Shown here: piece after piece, positions 17,096 through 26,973 of the stretch
Position numbering within the stretch: the stretch's first letter is position 1
Layout of the letters: each line of letters opens with the position of its first letter
NCBI RefSeq assembly: GCF_001074155.1
Contig: NZ_JUUZ01000010.1
Location: 1-64,000, forward strand
DNA: 64,000 bases
Reading direction: 5' to 3'
From: Streptococcus pseudopneumoniae
GTDB taxonomy: Bacteria; Bacillota; Bacilli; Lactobacillales; Streptococcaceae
Notes under the pieces: generated by a model
Database searches by the model: none
What the model was told of the DNA's origin: nothing
The model's input: only the letters and a program-made list of their open reading frames with translations
Made by a program: the position numbers and the translations under genes

Positions 17096-18031
17096 TTATT
17101 TATCTTTTAATCCAAGACCCAAATCAATGAGTTTGAGTTTCACTTCTTCCAAACTCTTGCGTCCAAGATTTCTTACTTTCATCATCTCTGCTTCAGATTT
17201 TTCTGTCAAATCATGCACAGTATTGATACCAGCACGTTTCAAACAGTTATATGAGCGTACAGACAAGTCAAGTTCCTCAATCGTACGTTCCAAAATACGG
17301 TCGTCCGATTCAGTATCAGCTTCTTTCATCACTTCTGCAGATTTAGCAATCTCTGTAAGATTTGTAAACAAATCAAGATGTTCTGTCAAAATACGTGCTG
17401 AAAGCCCTAAAGCATCTTCTGGAATAATAGTTCCATTTGTCAAGATTTCAAGGGTTAATTTGTCGAAACCATCATTGCTTCCTACACGAGCAGGTTCAAC
17501 TTGATAGTTAACTTTTGTAACTGGTGTATAAATAGAATCTACAGCAAGTGTTCCAACTGGGGCATTATCTTTTTTATTTTCATCTGCAGGTACATAACCA
17601 CGACCAGTGTTTACAGTCATAGTTGCTTTAAATGAAGCACCTTCTCCGATTGTAAAAAGATAATGATCTGGATTTACGATTTCAATATCACTATCAGTTA
17701 AAATATCTCCGGCTGTCACTTCAGCAGGACCTTCAACATCAAGTTCAATAGTCTTTTCGTCTTTTACATATGATTTAACTGCAATACCTTTAATGTTCAG
17801 AATGATTTGCATCACGTCTTCGCGAACACCAGGAATTGTATCAAATTCATGTAATACTCCATCGATATCGATAGATGTAACAGCTGCTCCTGGAAGAGAA
17901 GCAAGAAGTACACGACGAAGAGAGTTACCAAGTGTTGTACCGTATCCACGTTCTAGTGGTTCGATTACAAACTTGCCATAATCTTTATTTTCATCAATTT
18001 TTGTTATATTTGGTTTTTCAAACTCGATCAT
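17096..18031 (-). CDS. rpoA: RNA polymerase alpha subunit
   Basis: 311-residue alpha subunit. The N-terminal domain (about 1-230, with [21 protein letters not shown]) dimerises and nucleates assembly of RNA polymerase. A flexible linker joins it to the C-terminal domain (about 250-311), which holds the two helix-hairpin-helix motifs ([26 protein letters not shown]) that bind UP elements and activators. It sits in the alpha operon between rpsK (43 bp) and rplQ (11 bp). Confidence 0.98.
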   Translation of the reverse strand: MIEFEKPNITKIDENKDYGKFVIEPLERGYGTTLGNSLRRVLLASLPGAAVTSIDIDGVLHEFDTIPGVREDVMQIILNIKGIAVKSYVKDEKTIELDVEGPAEVTAGDILTDSDIEIVNPDHYLFTIGEGASFKATMTVNTGRGYVPADENKKDNAPVGTLAVDSIYTPVTKVNYQVEPARVGSNDGFDKLTLEILTNGTIIPEDALGLSARILTEHLDLFTNLTEIAKSAEVMKEADTESDDRILERTIEELDLSVRSYNCLKRAGINTVHDLTEKSEAEMMKVRNLGRKSLEEVKLKLIDLGLGLKDK

Positions 18032-18074
18032 TTAGTTACTCCCTCTTAAACGAAAAGCAGTGTAAAGGTAATGA

Positions 18075-18458
18075 TTATACACGGCGACGTTTTGGAGGAC
18101 GAGCACCATTGTGTGGCACTGGAGTCACATCACGAATTGCTGTTACTTCAAGACCAGCGGCAGCAAGAGCACGAATAGCTGACTCACGACCAGAACCTGG
18201 ACCTTTTACAGTAACTTCAACTGATTTAAGACCGTGTTCTTGTGCAGATTTAGCAGCAGCTTCTGAAGCCATTTGAGCAGCAAATGGTGTAGATTTACGA
18301 GAACCTTTGAAACCAAGAGCACCAGCTGATGACCAAGCGATTGCATTACCATGCACATCAGTAATCATAACAATAGTGTTATTAAATGTAGCGTGAATAT
18401 GAGCAATACCAGATTCGATATTCTTTTTCACACGACGTTTACGTGTTGGTTTAGCCAA
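18075..18458 (-). CDS. rpsK: 30S ribosomal protein S11
   Basis: 127-residue S11, which with S6 and S18 forms the platform of the small subunit. Conserved [18 protein letters not shown] and the C-terminal [18 protein letters not shown] are present. The gene lies 17 bp after rpsM in the alpha operon with an AGGAGG ribosome-binding site. No unusual feature. Confidence 0.98.
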
Positions 18459-18475
18459 GACTTTTACCTCCTATA

Positions 18476-18841
18476 TTATTTTTTCTTACCAGCAATCGCA
18501 ACAGCTTTACCTTTACGAGTGCGAGCGTTGTTTTTAGTATTTTGTCCACGGACAGGAAGTCCACGACGGTGACGGATACCACGGTATGAACCGATTTCCA
18601 TCAAACGTTTGATGTTCAAGTTCACTTCACGACGAAGGTCACCTTCAACTTTAATTGCATCCACTTCACGACGGATAGCATCTTCTTGATCTGATGTAAG
18701 GTCACGAACACGAATATCTTCTGAAACTCCAGCAGCTGCCAAAATCTTTTGAGATGTTGCAAGTCCGATACCATAGACATAAGTCAATGAGATAACTACG
18801 CGTTTGTCATTTGGAATATCAACTCCAGCAATACGAGCCAT
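18476..18841 (-). CDS. rpsM: 30S ribosomal protein S13
   Basis: 121-residue S13, at the head of the small subunit contacting the P-site tRNA and L5. It begins [20 protein letters not shown] and ends with the basic tail typical of S13 ([18 protein letters not shown]). Shine-Dalgarno AGGAG is in place, 17 bp after rpmJ. No unusual feature. Confidence 0.98.
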   Translation of the reverse strand: MARIAGVDIPNDKRVVISLTYVYGIGLATSQKILAAAGVSEDIRVRDLTSDQEDAIRREVDAIKVEGDLRREVNLNIKRLMEIGSYRGIRHRRGLPVRGQNTKNNARTRKGKAVAIAGKKK

Positions 18842-18858
18842 GTTTTCTCCTTTCTATC

Positions 18859-18975
18859 TTATCCTTGACGTTGTTTGTGTTTTGGATTTGCTGGGCAAAT
18901 TACCATAACACGACCATTACGACGAATTACTTTACAGTATTCGCAAATTGGTTTGACCGATGGTCTTACTTTCAT
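18859..18975 (-). CDS. rpmJ: 50S ribosomal protein L36, zinc-ribbon type
   Basis: 38-residue L36 encoded between infA and rpsM. Translation gives [20 protein letters not shown] and ends KHKQRQG. The zinc-binding residues C11, C14, C27 and H33 are all present, so this is the zinc-containing form. The ribosome-binding site GGAGGG precedes the ATG at 18973-18975. Spacing is 24 bp from infA and 17 bp to rpsM. Confidence 0.97.
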
Positions 18976-18999
18976 TTCTTATCCCTCCAAGTTTTTCGA

Positions 19000-19218
19000 T
19001 TATTTAAAGCGGTAAGTGATACGTCCACGTGTCAAGTCATATGGACTCATTTCAACAGTAACACGATCTCCCGCTAAAATACGAATATAGTTTTTACGAA
19101 TTTTACCAGAAACTGTTGCTAAAATCTGATGTCCATTTTCAAGTTCAACCGTAAACATTGCATTCGGCATCGTATCGACTACTTTGCCTTCAACTTCAAT
19201 CACATCGTCTTTTGCCAC
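19000..19218 (-). CDS. infA: Translation initiation factor IF-1
   Basis: 72-residue OB-fold factor that occupies the A site during initiation. The frame opens 18 codons earlier, but the correct start is GTG at 19216-19218, giving the invariant [20 protein letters not shown]. Shine-Dalgarno GGAGG lies about 12 nt upstream. The sequence [17 protein letters not shown] core reads [20 protein letters not shown]. It follows adk by 117 bp and precedes rpmJ. Confidence 0.97.
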   Translation of the reverse strand: MAKDDVIEVEGKVVDTMPNAMFTVELENGHQILATVSGKIRKNYIRILAGDRVTVEMSPYDLTRGRITYRFK

Positions 19219-19335
19219 GCAAAAGTACCTCCCTAAATTTCGATTTGATGCCTCTAGACACAGAGACAACAATTATAAGTCAGACTAACTCAGTATAACA
19301 TTTGTCAAGACATTTTGCAAGCCTGAAAAACGCTT

Positions 19336-19974
19336 TTATTTCAAATTTGTCAATACCTTTTCGATATCTTTAAAGACATCATTGATATCTTGGTTCCCTT
19401 CGATATCATGTACTAGACCTTTAGCACGATAGTGAGCGATGATTGGTTCACCTTGAGCAATATTGACATCCAAACGACGTTTTACTGTCTCAGGTTTATC
19501 ATCTTCACGTTGGTAGTAATCTTCCTCTTTGTAATCAACTGGTGGGTTGAATACTTTATGGAAAGTTTCGCCAGTTTCACGATGAATGATACGACCACTC
19601 AAACGTTCAAGTAGGCAAGATGGATCTACTTCGATGTTGATAACACCTTCAAGTTTAATTCCAAGTTCAGCCAATGTTTTATCTAAGGCATGTGCTTGCT
19701 CAATTGTACGTGGGTAGCCATCCAACAAGAAACCAGTTTCTTTAATATCATCTTGAGAAAGACGTTCTTTAACAATTCCATTTGTTACTTCATCTGGAAC
19801 CAATTCGCCTTTGTCAATATATGACTTAGCTAGTACACCCATTTCAGTTTGGTTAGCCATTGCTGCACGGAACATGTCACCTGTTGAGATGTGGGCAACG
19901 TGAAACTGTTCAACAATTTTCGCTGCTTGTGTCCCTTTACCTGCACCAGGTAAACCCATAATCAAAAGATTCAT
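19336..19974 (-). CDS. adk: Adenylate kinase
   Basis: 212-residue kinase that interconverts ATP, ADP and AMP. The P-loop [10 protein letters not shown] (7-16), the AMP-binding DGYPRT region and the LID domain ([15 protein letters not shown]) are intact. The LID lacks the four-cysteine zinc motif of some Gram-positive enzymes, as is normal in streptococci. The gene lies between secY (155 bp upstream) and infA. Confidence 0.97.
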   Translation of the reverse strand: MNLLIMGLPGAGKGTQAAKIVEQFHVAHISTGDMFRAAMANQTEMGVLAKSYIDKGELVPDEVTNGIVKERLSQDDIKETGFLLDGYPRTIEQAHALDKTLAELGIKLEGVINIEVDPSCLLERLSGRIIHRETGETFHKVFNPPVDYKEEDYYQREDDKPETVKRRLDVNIAQGEPIIAHYRAKGLVHDIEGNQDINDVFKDIEKVLTNLK

Positions 19975-19995
19975 GATTCAAACTCCTTTTTTGTA

Positions 19996-20035
19996 TTTAA
20001 ATAGAAGCAAAAATTCATTTCAACTCCTATTTAAA
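19996..20035. other. Inverted repeat in the secY-adk spacer
   Basis: TTTAAATAGAAG is mirrored by CTCCTATTTAAA about 16 nt away (one mismatch), just upstream of the adk ribosome-binding site. It could form an intercistronic hairpin. No T-run follows, so a terminator is unlikely. Confidence 0.4.
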
Positions 20036-20129
20036 AACAAAATAGAAGAGAGGAGATAAAAATCTGACAATGTCTTTGATTTTTACACTCCACTCTCTGA
20101 GCAATAGTGAATTTTATTTTCTATTACAA

Positions 20130-21440
20130 TTATTCTGTTGTATCTAAGAAACCAACATACTTACGTTTCAATAGATAACCTTCCAATTGTTTAATTCCTT
20201 CGATACCTGTAGAGATAATGATTAGCAAACTTGTTCCCCCAAAAGCGACAACTTCTGAAAGGCCAAATAAATCTTTAGCTACAATAGGTAGGATAGAAAT
20301 CACACCTAGGAAGATTGATCCGACTGTTGCGAGACGACGAAGAAGTTTTGACATATATTCTTCTGTCCCTTTACCAGGACGGACACCATGGATATAAGCT
20401 CCACTCTTTTGTAAATTTTCTGCTGCTTTCTCTGGATTGATCTGTACAAATGTATAGAAGAATGTAAAGAGAATAATCAACAGAGCATACAAAGCCACAC
20501 CTGTTGGGGTTGAAGTAGATACCAACTCTTGAGCTGTTTTTACCCATTCCCAATTAAGGCCAGACGCACTTACAAATTGTAAAATTGCTGCCGGTGCTGC
20601 TGTAATAGAGCTAGCAAAGATAACTGGGATAACCCCAGCAGGGTTAATCTTCAATGGAAGATAGGAACTTGACGGCGCACCTTGAGCTACCTTTGTATAC
20701 TGAATTGGAATCTTGTATTTAGCTTGTTCAACGTAAGTTGTAAAGTATACAATTAACAAAACAGCAATGATTAAGATGGCAACGAAAATGAGAGACGATG
20801 TCAATCGACTACTTGGTACATTGACAAAGTAGTCCACGTAGATGCCCTTAACCATATCAGGAATTGAAGCAACAATCCCTGCAAAGATAATCATTGAAAC
20901 ACCATTACCATATCCCTTATCTGTGATTTGCTCTCCCAGCCAGGTTACAATCATGCTACCTGCTGTTAAGATTCCTCCAATCACAAGGAAAACTTGTGGT
21001 GTAAGTGGTACAGTCAAAAGTTTAGCTCCAGACAGAGCGTTAAAACCAGCAGTAATACCGACTGATTGAACAAATGCAAGCACTAGTGCAATGTATCGAG
21101 TCGCTTGGTTTAACTTTCTACGACCAACTTCCCCTTGTTTACCCCACTCCACAAACTTTGGTAATAAATCCATTTGCAAGAGTTGGACGACGATTGAGGC
21201 TGTAATGTAAGGACTAACTCCAAGAGCAAAAACTGAAAAGTTTTTCATGGCATTCCCTGACACCAAGCTCAACATATTCAAGAAGGATAGTCCACTCAAA
21301 GCGTTCAAGCTATTTGCATTTACCCACGGTACAGTAATACTAGTACCGATACGAAAAACAAATACGATAAAAATTGTAAATAAAATCTTTGATCGAACTT
21401 GCTTAACTTTGAGTGCTTCTCTCAATAATTTAAAAAACAT
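20130..21440 (-). CDS. secY: Sec translocase channel subunit SecY
   Basis: 436-residue polytopic protein with ten predicted transmembrane helices, forming the protein-conducting channel with SecE and SecG. Conserved GKQGEVGRRKLNQATRY and the cytoplasmic loop GTEEYMSKLLRRLATVGS are recognisable. The gene follows rplO by 12 bp with GAGGTGA as ribosome-binding site, the usual spc-operon place. secE is not in this window. Confidence 0.98.
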   Translation of the reverse strand: MFFKLLREALKVKQVRSKILFTIFIVFVFRIGTSITVPWVNANSLNALSGLSFLNMLSLVSGNAMKNFSVFALGVSPYITASIVVQLLQMDLLPKFVEWGKQGEVGRRKLNQATRYIALVLAFVQSVGITAGFNALSGAKLLTVPLTPQVFLVIGGILTAGSMIVTWLGEQITDKGYGNGVSMIIFAGIVASIPDMVKGIYVDYFVNVPSSRLTSSLIFVAILIIAVLLIVYFTTYVEQAKYKIPIQYTKVAQGAPSSSYLPLKINPAGVIPVIFASSITAAPAAILQFVSASGLNWEWVKTAQELVSTSTPTGVALYALLIILFTFFYTFVQINPEKAAENLQKSGAYIHGVRPGKGTEEYMSKLLRRLATVGSIFLGVISILPIVAKDLFGLSEVVAFGGTSLLIIISTGIEGIKQLEGYLLKRKYVGFLDTTE

Positions 21441-21452
21441 AGGTCACCTCAC

Positions 21453-21893
21453 TTAGATGACTTCAACTGAACCACCTTTAGCAGTGATAGCTTCTTCAGC
21501 TGATTTAGAGAATTTAGCAGCTTTAACAGTCAACTTCTTAGTCAACTCACCGTTACCAAGAATCTTGATACCTGATTTTTCAGATTTAACAATTCCTGAT
21601 TCTACAAGTACCACTGGAGTTACTTCAGCACCGTCATCAAAGGCGTTCAATTGGTCAAGGTTAACAATCGCATACTCTTTAGCGTTGATGTTAGTAAATC
21701 CACGTTTTGGAAGACGACGGAACAATGGAGTTTGTCCACCTTCAAAACCAAGGCGTACTCCACCACCGCTACGAGCTTTTTGACCTTTTTGACCACGACC
21801 AGATGTTTTACCGTTACCTGATGAAGTACCACGACCAACACGGTTACGAGTTTTACGAGAACCTTCTGCAGGTTTCAATTCATGAAGTTTCAT
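21453..21893 (-). CDS. rplO: 50S ribosomal protein L15
   Basis: 146-residue L15 of the large subunit. The start at 21891-21893 gives [20 protein letters not shown] with an AGGAG ribosome-binding site; the longer open frame upstream is noncoding. The glycine- and lysine-rich N-terminal extension ([20 protein letters not shown]) is typical. A 145-bp spacer with two hairpins separates it from rpmD. Confidence 0.97.
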   Translation of the reverse strand: MKLHELKPAEGSRKTRNRVGRGTSSGNGKTSGRGQKGQKARSGGGVRLGFEGGQTPLFRRLPKRGFTNINAKEYAIVNLDQLNAFDDGAEVTPVVLVESGIVKSEKSGIKILGNGELTKKLTVKAAKFSKSAEEAITAKGGSVEVI

Positions 21894-21974
21894 TATATAT
21901 TTTCTCCTCTTTTGTAAAATGCTAGCGCCGATAAAAGAGAAAAGGTTGTCTCTCCTATCAACTCGCCTATACTG

Positions 21975-22033
21975 AGTCATCTAAGATGACTATATCTAGT
22001 TTTAGGGGATGGTCTTATGCACATCCCCTAAAA
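21975..22033. other. Two hairpins in the rpmD-rplO spacer
   Basis: A perfect 12-bp inverted repeat (22000-22011 with 22022-22033, 10-nt loop) and a perfect 7-bp hairpin (21975-21981 with 21985-21991). Neither is followed by a T-run on the minus strand. They are more likely RNA processing or stability elements than terminators. Confidence 0.55.
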
Positions 22034-22038
22034 TTTTA

Positions 22039-22221
22039 TTAGTTTACTTCTTCAACTGTTACCAAGTGAGATACTGCAGTGATCATACCACGGATAGCAG
22101 CGTTATCTTCTTTAATAACAGAGCTGTTCAATTTGCCAAGTCCAAGTGCTACAACAGTTTTACGTTGTGATGGAATGCGTCCGATTGGAGACTTAGTCAA
22201 AGTAATTTTAATTTGAGCCAT
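22039..22221 (-). CDS. rpmD: 50S ribosomal protein L30
   Basis: 60-residue L30 of the large subunit. The true start at 22219-22221 gives [20 protein letters not shown] after a Shine-Dalgarno AAAGGGG; upstream open codons belong to the rpsE region. It sits 13 bp after rpsE, and a strong hairpin begins 6 bp after its stop codon. Confidence 0.97.
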   Translation of the reverse strand: MAQIKITLTKSPIGRIPSQRKTVVALGLGKLNSSVIKEDNAAIRGMITAVSHLVTVEEVN

Positions 22222-22234
22222 TTTATCCCCTTTC

Positions 22235-22729
22235 TTATGCCAAATCAGAAACTGAAATACCACGAAGGGCAGCAACTTCTTCAGCGCGTTTCAATTGTTT
22301 CAAACCTTCAACAGTTGCGCGAACAATGTTGATTGGAGTGTTAGAGCCAAGTGATTTAGATGTAATATCTGCCACACCTGCTAATTCCACAACGGCACGA
22401 ACTGCACCACCTGCGGCAACTCCAGAACCTTCTACAGCTGGTTTCAACAATACTTTAGCTCCACCAAATTCTGAAAGAACTTCATGTGGGATTGTTGTTC
22501 CAACCATAGGAACTTCGATCAAGTTTTTCTTAGCATCTTCTACTGCTTTGCGGATTGCTTCTGGAACTTCTTGAGCTTTACCAGTACCAAATCCTACACG
22601 ACCATTGCGGTCACCAACAACTACAAGAGCTGCGAAACGAAGACGACGTCCACCCTTAACAACTTTTGTAACACGGTTAACAGCAACTACGCGTTCTTCA
22701 AGTTCTACTGCATTGTCTTTAAATGCCAT
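22235..22729 (-). CDS. rpsE: 30S ribosomal protein S5
   Basis: 164-residue S5, which shapes the decoding accuracy region and mRNA entry. It carries the double-stranded-RNA-binding fold with [21 protein letters not shown] and [18 protein letters not shown]. Residues near 20-30 are where spectinomycin resistance mutations arise in other bacteria; the sequence here looks wild type. It lies 17 bp after rplR. Confidence 0.98.
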   Translation of the reverse strand: MAFKDNAVELEERVVAVNRVTKVVKGGRRLRFAALVVVGDRNGRVGFGTGKAQEVPEAIRKAVEDAKKNLIEVPMVGTTIPHEVLSEFGGAKVLLKPAVEGSGVAAGGAVRAVVELAGVADITSKSLGSNTPINIVRATVEGLKQLKRAEEVAALRGISVSDLA

Positions 22730-22746
22730 TTTCTAGTGTCCTCCTA

Positions 22747-23103
22747 TTAGAATTTCAATCCGTTTTCACGAGCTGCATCAGCCAAAGCTTTCACACGTCC
22801 GTGATATAGATATCCACCGCGGTCGAACACCACTTCTGAAATACCTTTAGCACTTGCACGTTCTGCAACGAGTTTACCGACAGCAACGGCTTGTTCAGTT
22901 TTAGTTCCTTTTGAAACTTCTTTGTCAAGAGTTGAAGCACTTGCGAGCGTTACACCCGCTACGTCATCAATCACTTGAGCGTAGATGCCTGTATTAGAAC
23001 GGAATACGTTCAAACGTGGGCGATCAGCAGTTCCAGAGAGTTTTCCGCGAACGCGACGGTGGCGTTTTTGGCGGAGTTTGTTTTTATCTGGTTTAGAAAT
23101 CAC
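22747..23103 (-). CDS. rplR: 50S ribosomal protein L18
   Basis: 118-residue L18, a 5S rRNA-binding protein. The start is GTG at 23101-23103 with GAGGTG upstream, giving [20 protein letters not shown]; an ATG 13 codons earlier has no ribosome-binding site and yields an atypical N-terminus. The C-terminal [20 protein letters not shown] is diagnostic. It is 83 bp downstream of rplF. Confidence 0.97.
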   Translation of the reverse strand: MISKPDKNKLRQKRHRRVRGKLSGTADRPRLNVFRSNTGIYAQVIDDVAGVTLASASTLDKEVSKGTKTEQAVAVGKLVAERASAKGISEVVFDRGGYLYHGRVKALADAARENGLKF

Positions 23104-23186
23104 AGTTTTCACCTCTTTAATTTTAAATCGTGTGCTATGCACAAAGTTGGTAATGAGGTTGGTGGTTGAAAATCAACCACTCAACA

Positions 23187-23723
23187 TTATTTACCAGTTT
23201 TACCTTCTTTAAGACGAACATATTCGCCAACGTAACGGATACCTTTACCTTTGTATGGTTCTGGTGAACGAAGGCTACGTACGTAAGCAGCTGTTTGACC
23301 AACTTTTTCTTTTGAAATTCCGCTGATAACGATAGTCGTTGGGTTTGGAAGTTCAAAAGTAATTCCTGCTGGAGCTTCAACTTCATCTGGATGTGATTTA
23401 CCAACAGCCAAAACAAGTTTGTTTCCTTGAAGTTGAGCACGGTAACCAACCCCACGCATTTCAAGTTCTTTCTTGAATCCTTCTGAAACACCAATAACCA
23501 TGTTGTTCAAAAGTGCACGAGTAGTTCCGTGGATAGTTTTCATTTCTTTTGAATCGTTTGGACGGTGAAGAGTTACCTCAGTACCTTCCACACGGATTTC
23601 AATATCTTTTGAGAACTCACGAGTAAGTTCTCCTTTAGGTCCTTTTACAGTTACAACGTTGTCATTGTTAGTGAGTTCAACACCAGCAGGCAACACGATA
23701 ACTTTATTACCAATACGTGACAT
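23187..23723 (-). CDS. rplF: 50S ribosomal protein L6
   Basis: 178-residue L6 with two similar domains, located near the factor-binding site of the large subunit. It begins [17 protein letters not shown] and ends with the signature [26 protein letters not shown] 220-bp spacer separates it from rpsH, unusually long for this operon and partly related to the next spacer. Confidence 0.98.
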   Translation of the reverse strand: MSRIGNKVIVLPAGVELTNNDNVVTVKGPKGELTREFSKDIEIRVEGTEVTLHRPNDSKEMKTIHGTTRALLNNMVIGVSEGFKKELEMRGVGYRAQLQGNKLVLAVGKSHPDEVEAPAGITFELPNPTTIVISGISKEKVGQTAAYVRSLRSPEPYKGKGIRYVGEYVRLKEGKTGK

Positions 23724-23830
23724 GTTTTTATTCTCCTGTTAAATTGTCAGGCCATAAAGGCCAGTTTTCACGGGGTTTAAGATACTTATTTAGTTCAAGA
23801 ACTGAACACGCTCTAAGAACTGTGCATCTT

Positions 23831-23889
23831 GATTTGAGTTCGAGCTAAGAATTTGGTGAAAAAGATAAGTTTGTCTTGGAGCATCGCTC
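23831..23889. repeat. Spacer element A (rpsH-rplF), related to element B
   Basis: This 59-bp stretch of the 220-bp spacer aligns with 24442-24500 in the spacer on the other side of rpsH at roughly 60% identity by eye, sharing ATTTGA, CGAGCTA, AAAAAGATA, TTTG and CGCTC blocks in order. A GGAGC/GCTCC hairpin lies at its end. Function unknown. Confidence 0.45.
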
Positions 23890-23943
23890 CTGCTACAAAC
23901 TTCCTATTTTCACTGCATTCTTTTAACGCTCTCACATCATCAA

Positions 23944-24342
23944 TTACCAAACGTAAGCGATAACTTCCCCACCAACATTCTTTTGGCGAGCTTCTTTATC
24001 AGTAAGCAAACCTTCTGAAGTTGAAAGGATAGCAATTCCAAGACCGTTAAGTACTTTTGGAAGATCTTCACGTTTTTTGTAGACACGAAGTCCTGGTTTA
24101 GAAACGCGTTTCAAGTTAGTGATAACTCGTTCACCGTTTGCTCCGTATTTAAGGAATACACGGATGATGCCTTGTTTGTCATCTTCGATGATTTCTACGT
24201 TCTTAACAAAACCTTCGCGTTTAAGGATTTCAGCAATCCCTTTTTTGATGTTTGATGCAGGTACTTCAAGTACTTCGTGTTTTGCTTGGTTAGCGTTACG
24301 AATACGAGTTAGGAAGTCTGCGATTGGGTCAGTCATAACCAT
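23944..24342 (-). CDS. rpsH: 30S ribosomal protein S8
   Basis: 132-residue S8, a primary 16S rRNA-binding protein that in E. coli also represses the spc operon by binding its mRNA. It starts [19 protein letters not shown] and ends with the conserved [14 protein letters not shown] and GGEVIAYVW. Long spacers on both sides (172 and 220 bp) share a related sequence. Confidence 0.98.
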   Translation of the reverse strand: MVMTDPIADFLTRIRNANQAKHEVLEVPASNIKKGIAEILKREGFVKNVEIIEDDKQGIIRVFLKYGANGERVITNLKRVSKPGLRVYKKREDLPKVLNGLGIAILSTSEGLLTDKEARQKNVGGEVIAYVW

Positions 24343-24441
24343 TTTATTTTTCTCCTCTTACTAGTAGTTTGCAAGTTGCACTTGCTAGTTAATGATTGAG
24401 CTGGGCTCAGATAGTATTGACACATTCAAATAAGATAATCT

Positions 24442-24500
24442 CATTTGAACACGAGCTACAACCTGGGCAAAAAGATAGATTTGCTGGGGTTGTTACGCTC
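24442..24500. repeat. Spacer element B (rpsN-rpsH), related to element A
   Basis: Counterpart of element A in the 172-bp spacer between rpsN and rpsH. It keeps CGAGCTA, AAAAAGATA and CGCTC in the same order and nearly the same spacing. The rest of this spacer shows only a GCAAGTTGCACTTGC hairpin-like stretch near 24371-24385. Confidence 0.45.
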
Positions 24501-24514
24501 TTTGTATCATGATA

Positions 24515-24700
24515 TTACCAAGATGCTTTTGTTACACCAGGGATTTGACCTTTATATGCCAATTCACGGAAGCAAACACGGCAAAGTTTAAACTTGCGGT
24601 AAACTGAGTGTGGACGTCCACAACGTTCACAGCGAGTGTATGCTTGAGTAGAGAACTTCGCTGGGCGTTTGTTCTTAGCAATCATAGATTTTTTAGCCAT
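24515..24700 (-). CDS. rpsN: 30S ribosomal protein S14, zinc type
   Basis: 61-residue S14 of the short, zinc-binding class. Two CXXC motifs (CERC and CRVC) are separated by 12 residues and are intact. It begins [20 protein letters not shown]. The zinc-independent long paralogue is not in this window. It is 17 bp after rplE, with an AGGAGG ribosome-binding site. Confidence 0.98.
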   Translation of the reverse strand: MAKKSMIAKNKRPAKFSTQAYTRCERCGRPHSVYRKFKLCRVCFRELAYKGQIPGVTKASW

Positions 24701-24717
24701 TAGTTATACCTCCTATA

Positions 24718-25260
24718 TTATTTTGCAAAAGGCATTCCAAGGCCTGTAAGCAATGCACGTGACTCTTCGTCAGTGTTAGCAGTAGTTACGATAACGATGT
24801 CAAGACCACGAGTTTTGTCAACGTCATCAAAGTTGATTTCTGGGAAAATCAATTGTTCTTTCACACCAAGTGTGTAGTTTCCGCGTCCGTCAAATGATTT
24901 TGTTGGAACACCGTGGAAGTCACGCACACGTGGAAGTGATACTGAAACCAATTTATCCAAGAATTCGTACATACGTTCACCACGAAGGGTAACTTTTGCA
25001 CCGATCGCAACACCTTCACGAAGACGGAAGCCGGCGATAGATTTTTTAGCTTTAGTGATAAGTGGTTTTTGACCTGAGATAAGCGCCAATTCTTCAGCAG
25101 CTTTTTCAAGGCTTTTAGCGTTTGATACTGCTTCACCAACACCCATGTTCAAAACAATCTTATCCACTTTAGGAACAGCCATCACTGATGAGTAGTTAAA
25201 TTGTTCTGTCAAAGCAGGAACTACTTCATTAAGATATTTTTCTTTTAAACGATTTGCCAT
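24718..25260 (-). CDS. rplE: 50S ribosomal protein L5
   Basis: 180-residue L5, which binds 5S rRNA and bridges to the small-subunit head. It contains [19 protein letters not shown] and [18 protein letters not shown], both conserved. It follows rplX by 23 bp. No unusual feature. Confidence 0.98.
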   Translation of the reverse strand: MANRLKEKYLNEVVPALTEQFNYSSVMAVPKVDKIVLNMGVGEAVSNAKSLEKAAEELALISGQKPLITKAKKSIAGFRLREGVAIGAKVTLRGERMYEFLDKLVSVSLPRVRDFHGVPTKSFDGRGNYTLGVKEQLIFPEINFDDVDKTRGLDIVIVTTANTDEESRALLTGLGMPFAK

Positions 25261-25283
25261 TATACTTCTCCTTTCCTTCGTGA

Positions 25284-25589
25284 TTAATCAAGCACTTCGC
25301 CTGATTTTTTGTTGTAGCGAACTTTTTTACCGTCTACAAATTTGTAACCAACACGACCAGCTACACCATTTTTGTCCAAAACTTGAACGTTTGATACGTG
25401 GATAGCTGCTTCCTTCTCGATGATACCACCTTGAGGAAGTTCGTTAGTTGGACGTTGGTGTTTCTTAACGATGTTAACACCTTCAACGATAACTTTGTTT
25501 ACTTTTGGAAGGGCAATAAGGACAACAGCTTCTGTTCCCTTATCTTTACCAGCGATTACGCGAACTTTGTCGCCTTTTTTTACAAACAT
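25284..25589 (-). CDS. rplX: 50S ribosomal protein L24
   Basis: 101-residue L24, an assembly initiator of the large subunit. The N-terminal KOW motif ([20 protein letters not shown]) is clear. The 72-bp spacer before it contains a perfect hairpin (25624-25630 with 25634-25640). Confidence 0.98.
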   Translation of the reverse strand: MFVKKGDKVRVIAGKDKGTEAVVLIALPKVNKVIVEGVNIVKKHQRPTNELPQGGIIEKEAAIHVSNVQVLDKNGVAGRVGYKFVDGKKVRYNKKSGEVLD

Positions 25590-25623
25590 TTTTTTCTCCT
25601 TTTATTCTTACGCCCAATGGGCA

Positions 25624-25640
25624 CCCTGGCTAGGCCAGGG
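25624..25640. other. Hairpin in the rplN-rplX spacer
   Basis: CCCTGGC and GCCAGGG form a perfect 7-bp stem with a 3-nt loop, preceded by a small CCCAATGGGC palindrome. No T-run follows on the minus strand, so a processing or stability role is more likely than termination. Confidence 0.45.
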
Positions 25641-25661
25641 GACTGTGTTTGTTTTTATTGA

Positions 25662-26030
25662 TTAAAGTACTTCTGGAGCAAGTGACACGATCTTCATGAA
25701 GCCACCTTCACGCAATTCACGTGCAACTGGGCCAAAGATACGTGTTCCGCGAGGAGTTTTGTCGTCACGGATGATAACTGCTGCGTTTTCGTCAAATTTG
25801 ATGTATGAACCATCAGCACGACGAGCACCTGATTTAGTACGAACGATAACTGCTTTAACAACGTCACCTTTTTTAACCGCACCACCAGGAGTAGCTTGTT
25901 TTACAGATGCCACAATAACATCACCGATGTTCGCAAACTTACGTTTAGAACCACCAAGAACTTTGATAGTCAAGATTTCGCGTGCACCGCTGTTGTCTGC
26001 GACTTTCAAACGAGTTTCTGTTTGAATCAT
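25662..26030 (-). CDS. rplN: 50S ribosomal protein L14
   Basis: 122-residue L14 at the subunit interface. It starts [20 protein letters not shown] and contains the signature APGG-like [20 protein letters not shown]. It lies 25 bp after rpsQ. No unusual feature. Confidence 0.98.
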   Translation of the reverse strand: MIQTETRLKVADNSGAREILTIKVLGGSKRKFANIGDVIVASVKQATPGGAVKKGDVVKAVIVRTKSGARRADGSYIKFDENAAVIIRDDKTPRGTRIFGPVARELREGGFMKIVSLAPEVL

Positions 26031-26055
26031 TTCAGTTTTCTCCTTTCAGGCTTGA

Positions 26056-26316
26056 TTAGATGATAACCGCTTCTTCAACAACTTCTACAAGACGGAAACG
26101 TTTTGTAGCTGAAAGCGGGCGAGTTTCCATGATACGTACGATATCGCCTTCTTTGGCAACATTGTTTTCATCATGTGCTTTGTATTTCTTAGAGTAGTTA
26201 ATACGTTTACCATAGACTGGGTGGTTACGTTTTGTTTCAACTACAACTGTGATTGTCTTGTCCATTTTGTCAGATACAACACGTCCAACAAGAACTTTAC
26301 GATTATTGCGTTCCAT
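26056..26316 (-). CDS. rpsQ: 30S ribosomal protein S17
   Basis: 86-residue S17, an OB-fold protein binding 16S rRNA near the body. It carries [19 protein letters not shown] and [18 protein letters not shown]. It lies 24 bp after rpmC. No unusual feature. Confidence 0.98.
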
Positions 26317-26340
26317 TGAAATTTCTCCTTCCCTAGTCTA

Positions 26341-26547
26341 TTATTTCGCTTCAGATTGAACTGTTTTGATACGAGCGATTTGTTTTTTAACTTCTTTCAA
26401 GCGAGCTGTTTGTTCTAATTGACCAGTAGCAGCTTGGAAACGAAGTTCGAACAATTCTTTTTTCAATTCGTTTTCGCGCTTCGCGAGTTCTTCTTGAGAA
26501 AGACCACGAAGTTCTTTAACAAATTCTTTTACTTCATTAAGTTTCAT
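26341..26547 (-). CDS. rpmC: 50S ribosomal protein L29
   Basis: 68-residue helical hairpin protein near the exit tunnel, where signal recognition particle and trigger factor dock. It contains [20 protein letters not shown], a typical L29 core. It starts 9 bp after rplP. Confidence 0.98.
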
Positions 26548-26556
26548 GCCTTCTCC

Positions 26557-26970
26557 TTATTCTGCTTCACGTTTTACGAATTTACATTTAACTGGCAATT
26601 TGTGGCTTGCAAGACGAAGCGCTTCGCGAGCAACTTCTTCAGATACACCAGCAACTTCAAACATTACTTTACCACGTTTAACTGGTGCTACCCAACCTTC
26701 AGGTGCCCCTTTACCAGATCCCATACGAACCCCGATAGCTTTAGCTGTGTAAGATTTGTGTGGGAAGATTTTAATCCAAACTTTACCACCACGTTTCATG
26801 TAACGAGTCATGGCGATACGAGCAGCTTCGATTTGGCGGTTAGTGATCCAGTGGCTAGTTGTAGCTTGAAGACCGTATTCACCGAATGCTACTTCTTTCC
26901 CACCTTTAGCTTCACCGCGCATTTTACCACGGAATTCACGACGGTGTTTAACACGTTTAGGTACTAACAT
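26557..26970 (-). CDS. rplP: 50S ribosomal protein L16
   Basis: 137-residue L16, close to the A-site tRNA elbow and the peptidyl transferase centre. It begins [19 protein letters not shown] and has the conserved [17 protein letters not shown]. It follows rpsC by 3 bp, implying tight coupling. L16 changes give evernimicin resistance in pneumococci; I saw no reason to suspect such a change. Confidence 0.98.
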   Translation of the reverse strand: MLVPKRVKHRREFRGKMRGEAKGGKEVAFGEYGLQATTSHWITNRQIEAARIAMTRYMKRGGKVWIKIFPHKSYTAKAIGVRMGSGKGAPEGWVAPVKRGKVMFEVAGVSEEVAREALRLASHKLPVKCKFVKREAE

Positions 26971-26973
26971 TGG

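Noticed and set aside
21894..21980. N-terminal extension of L15
   Set aside because: The extended protein would have 29 extra residues not found in L15, while the ATG at 21893 has a proper ribosome-binding site.
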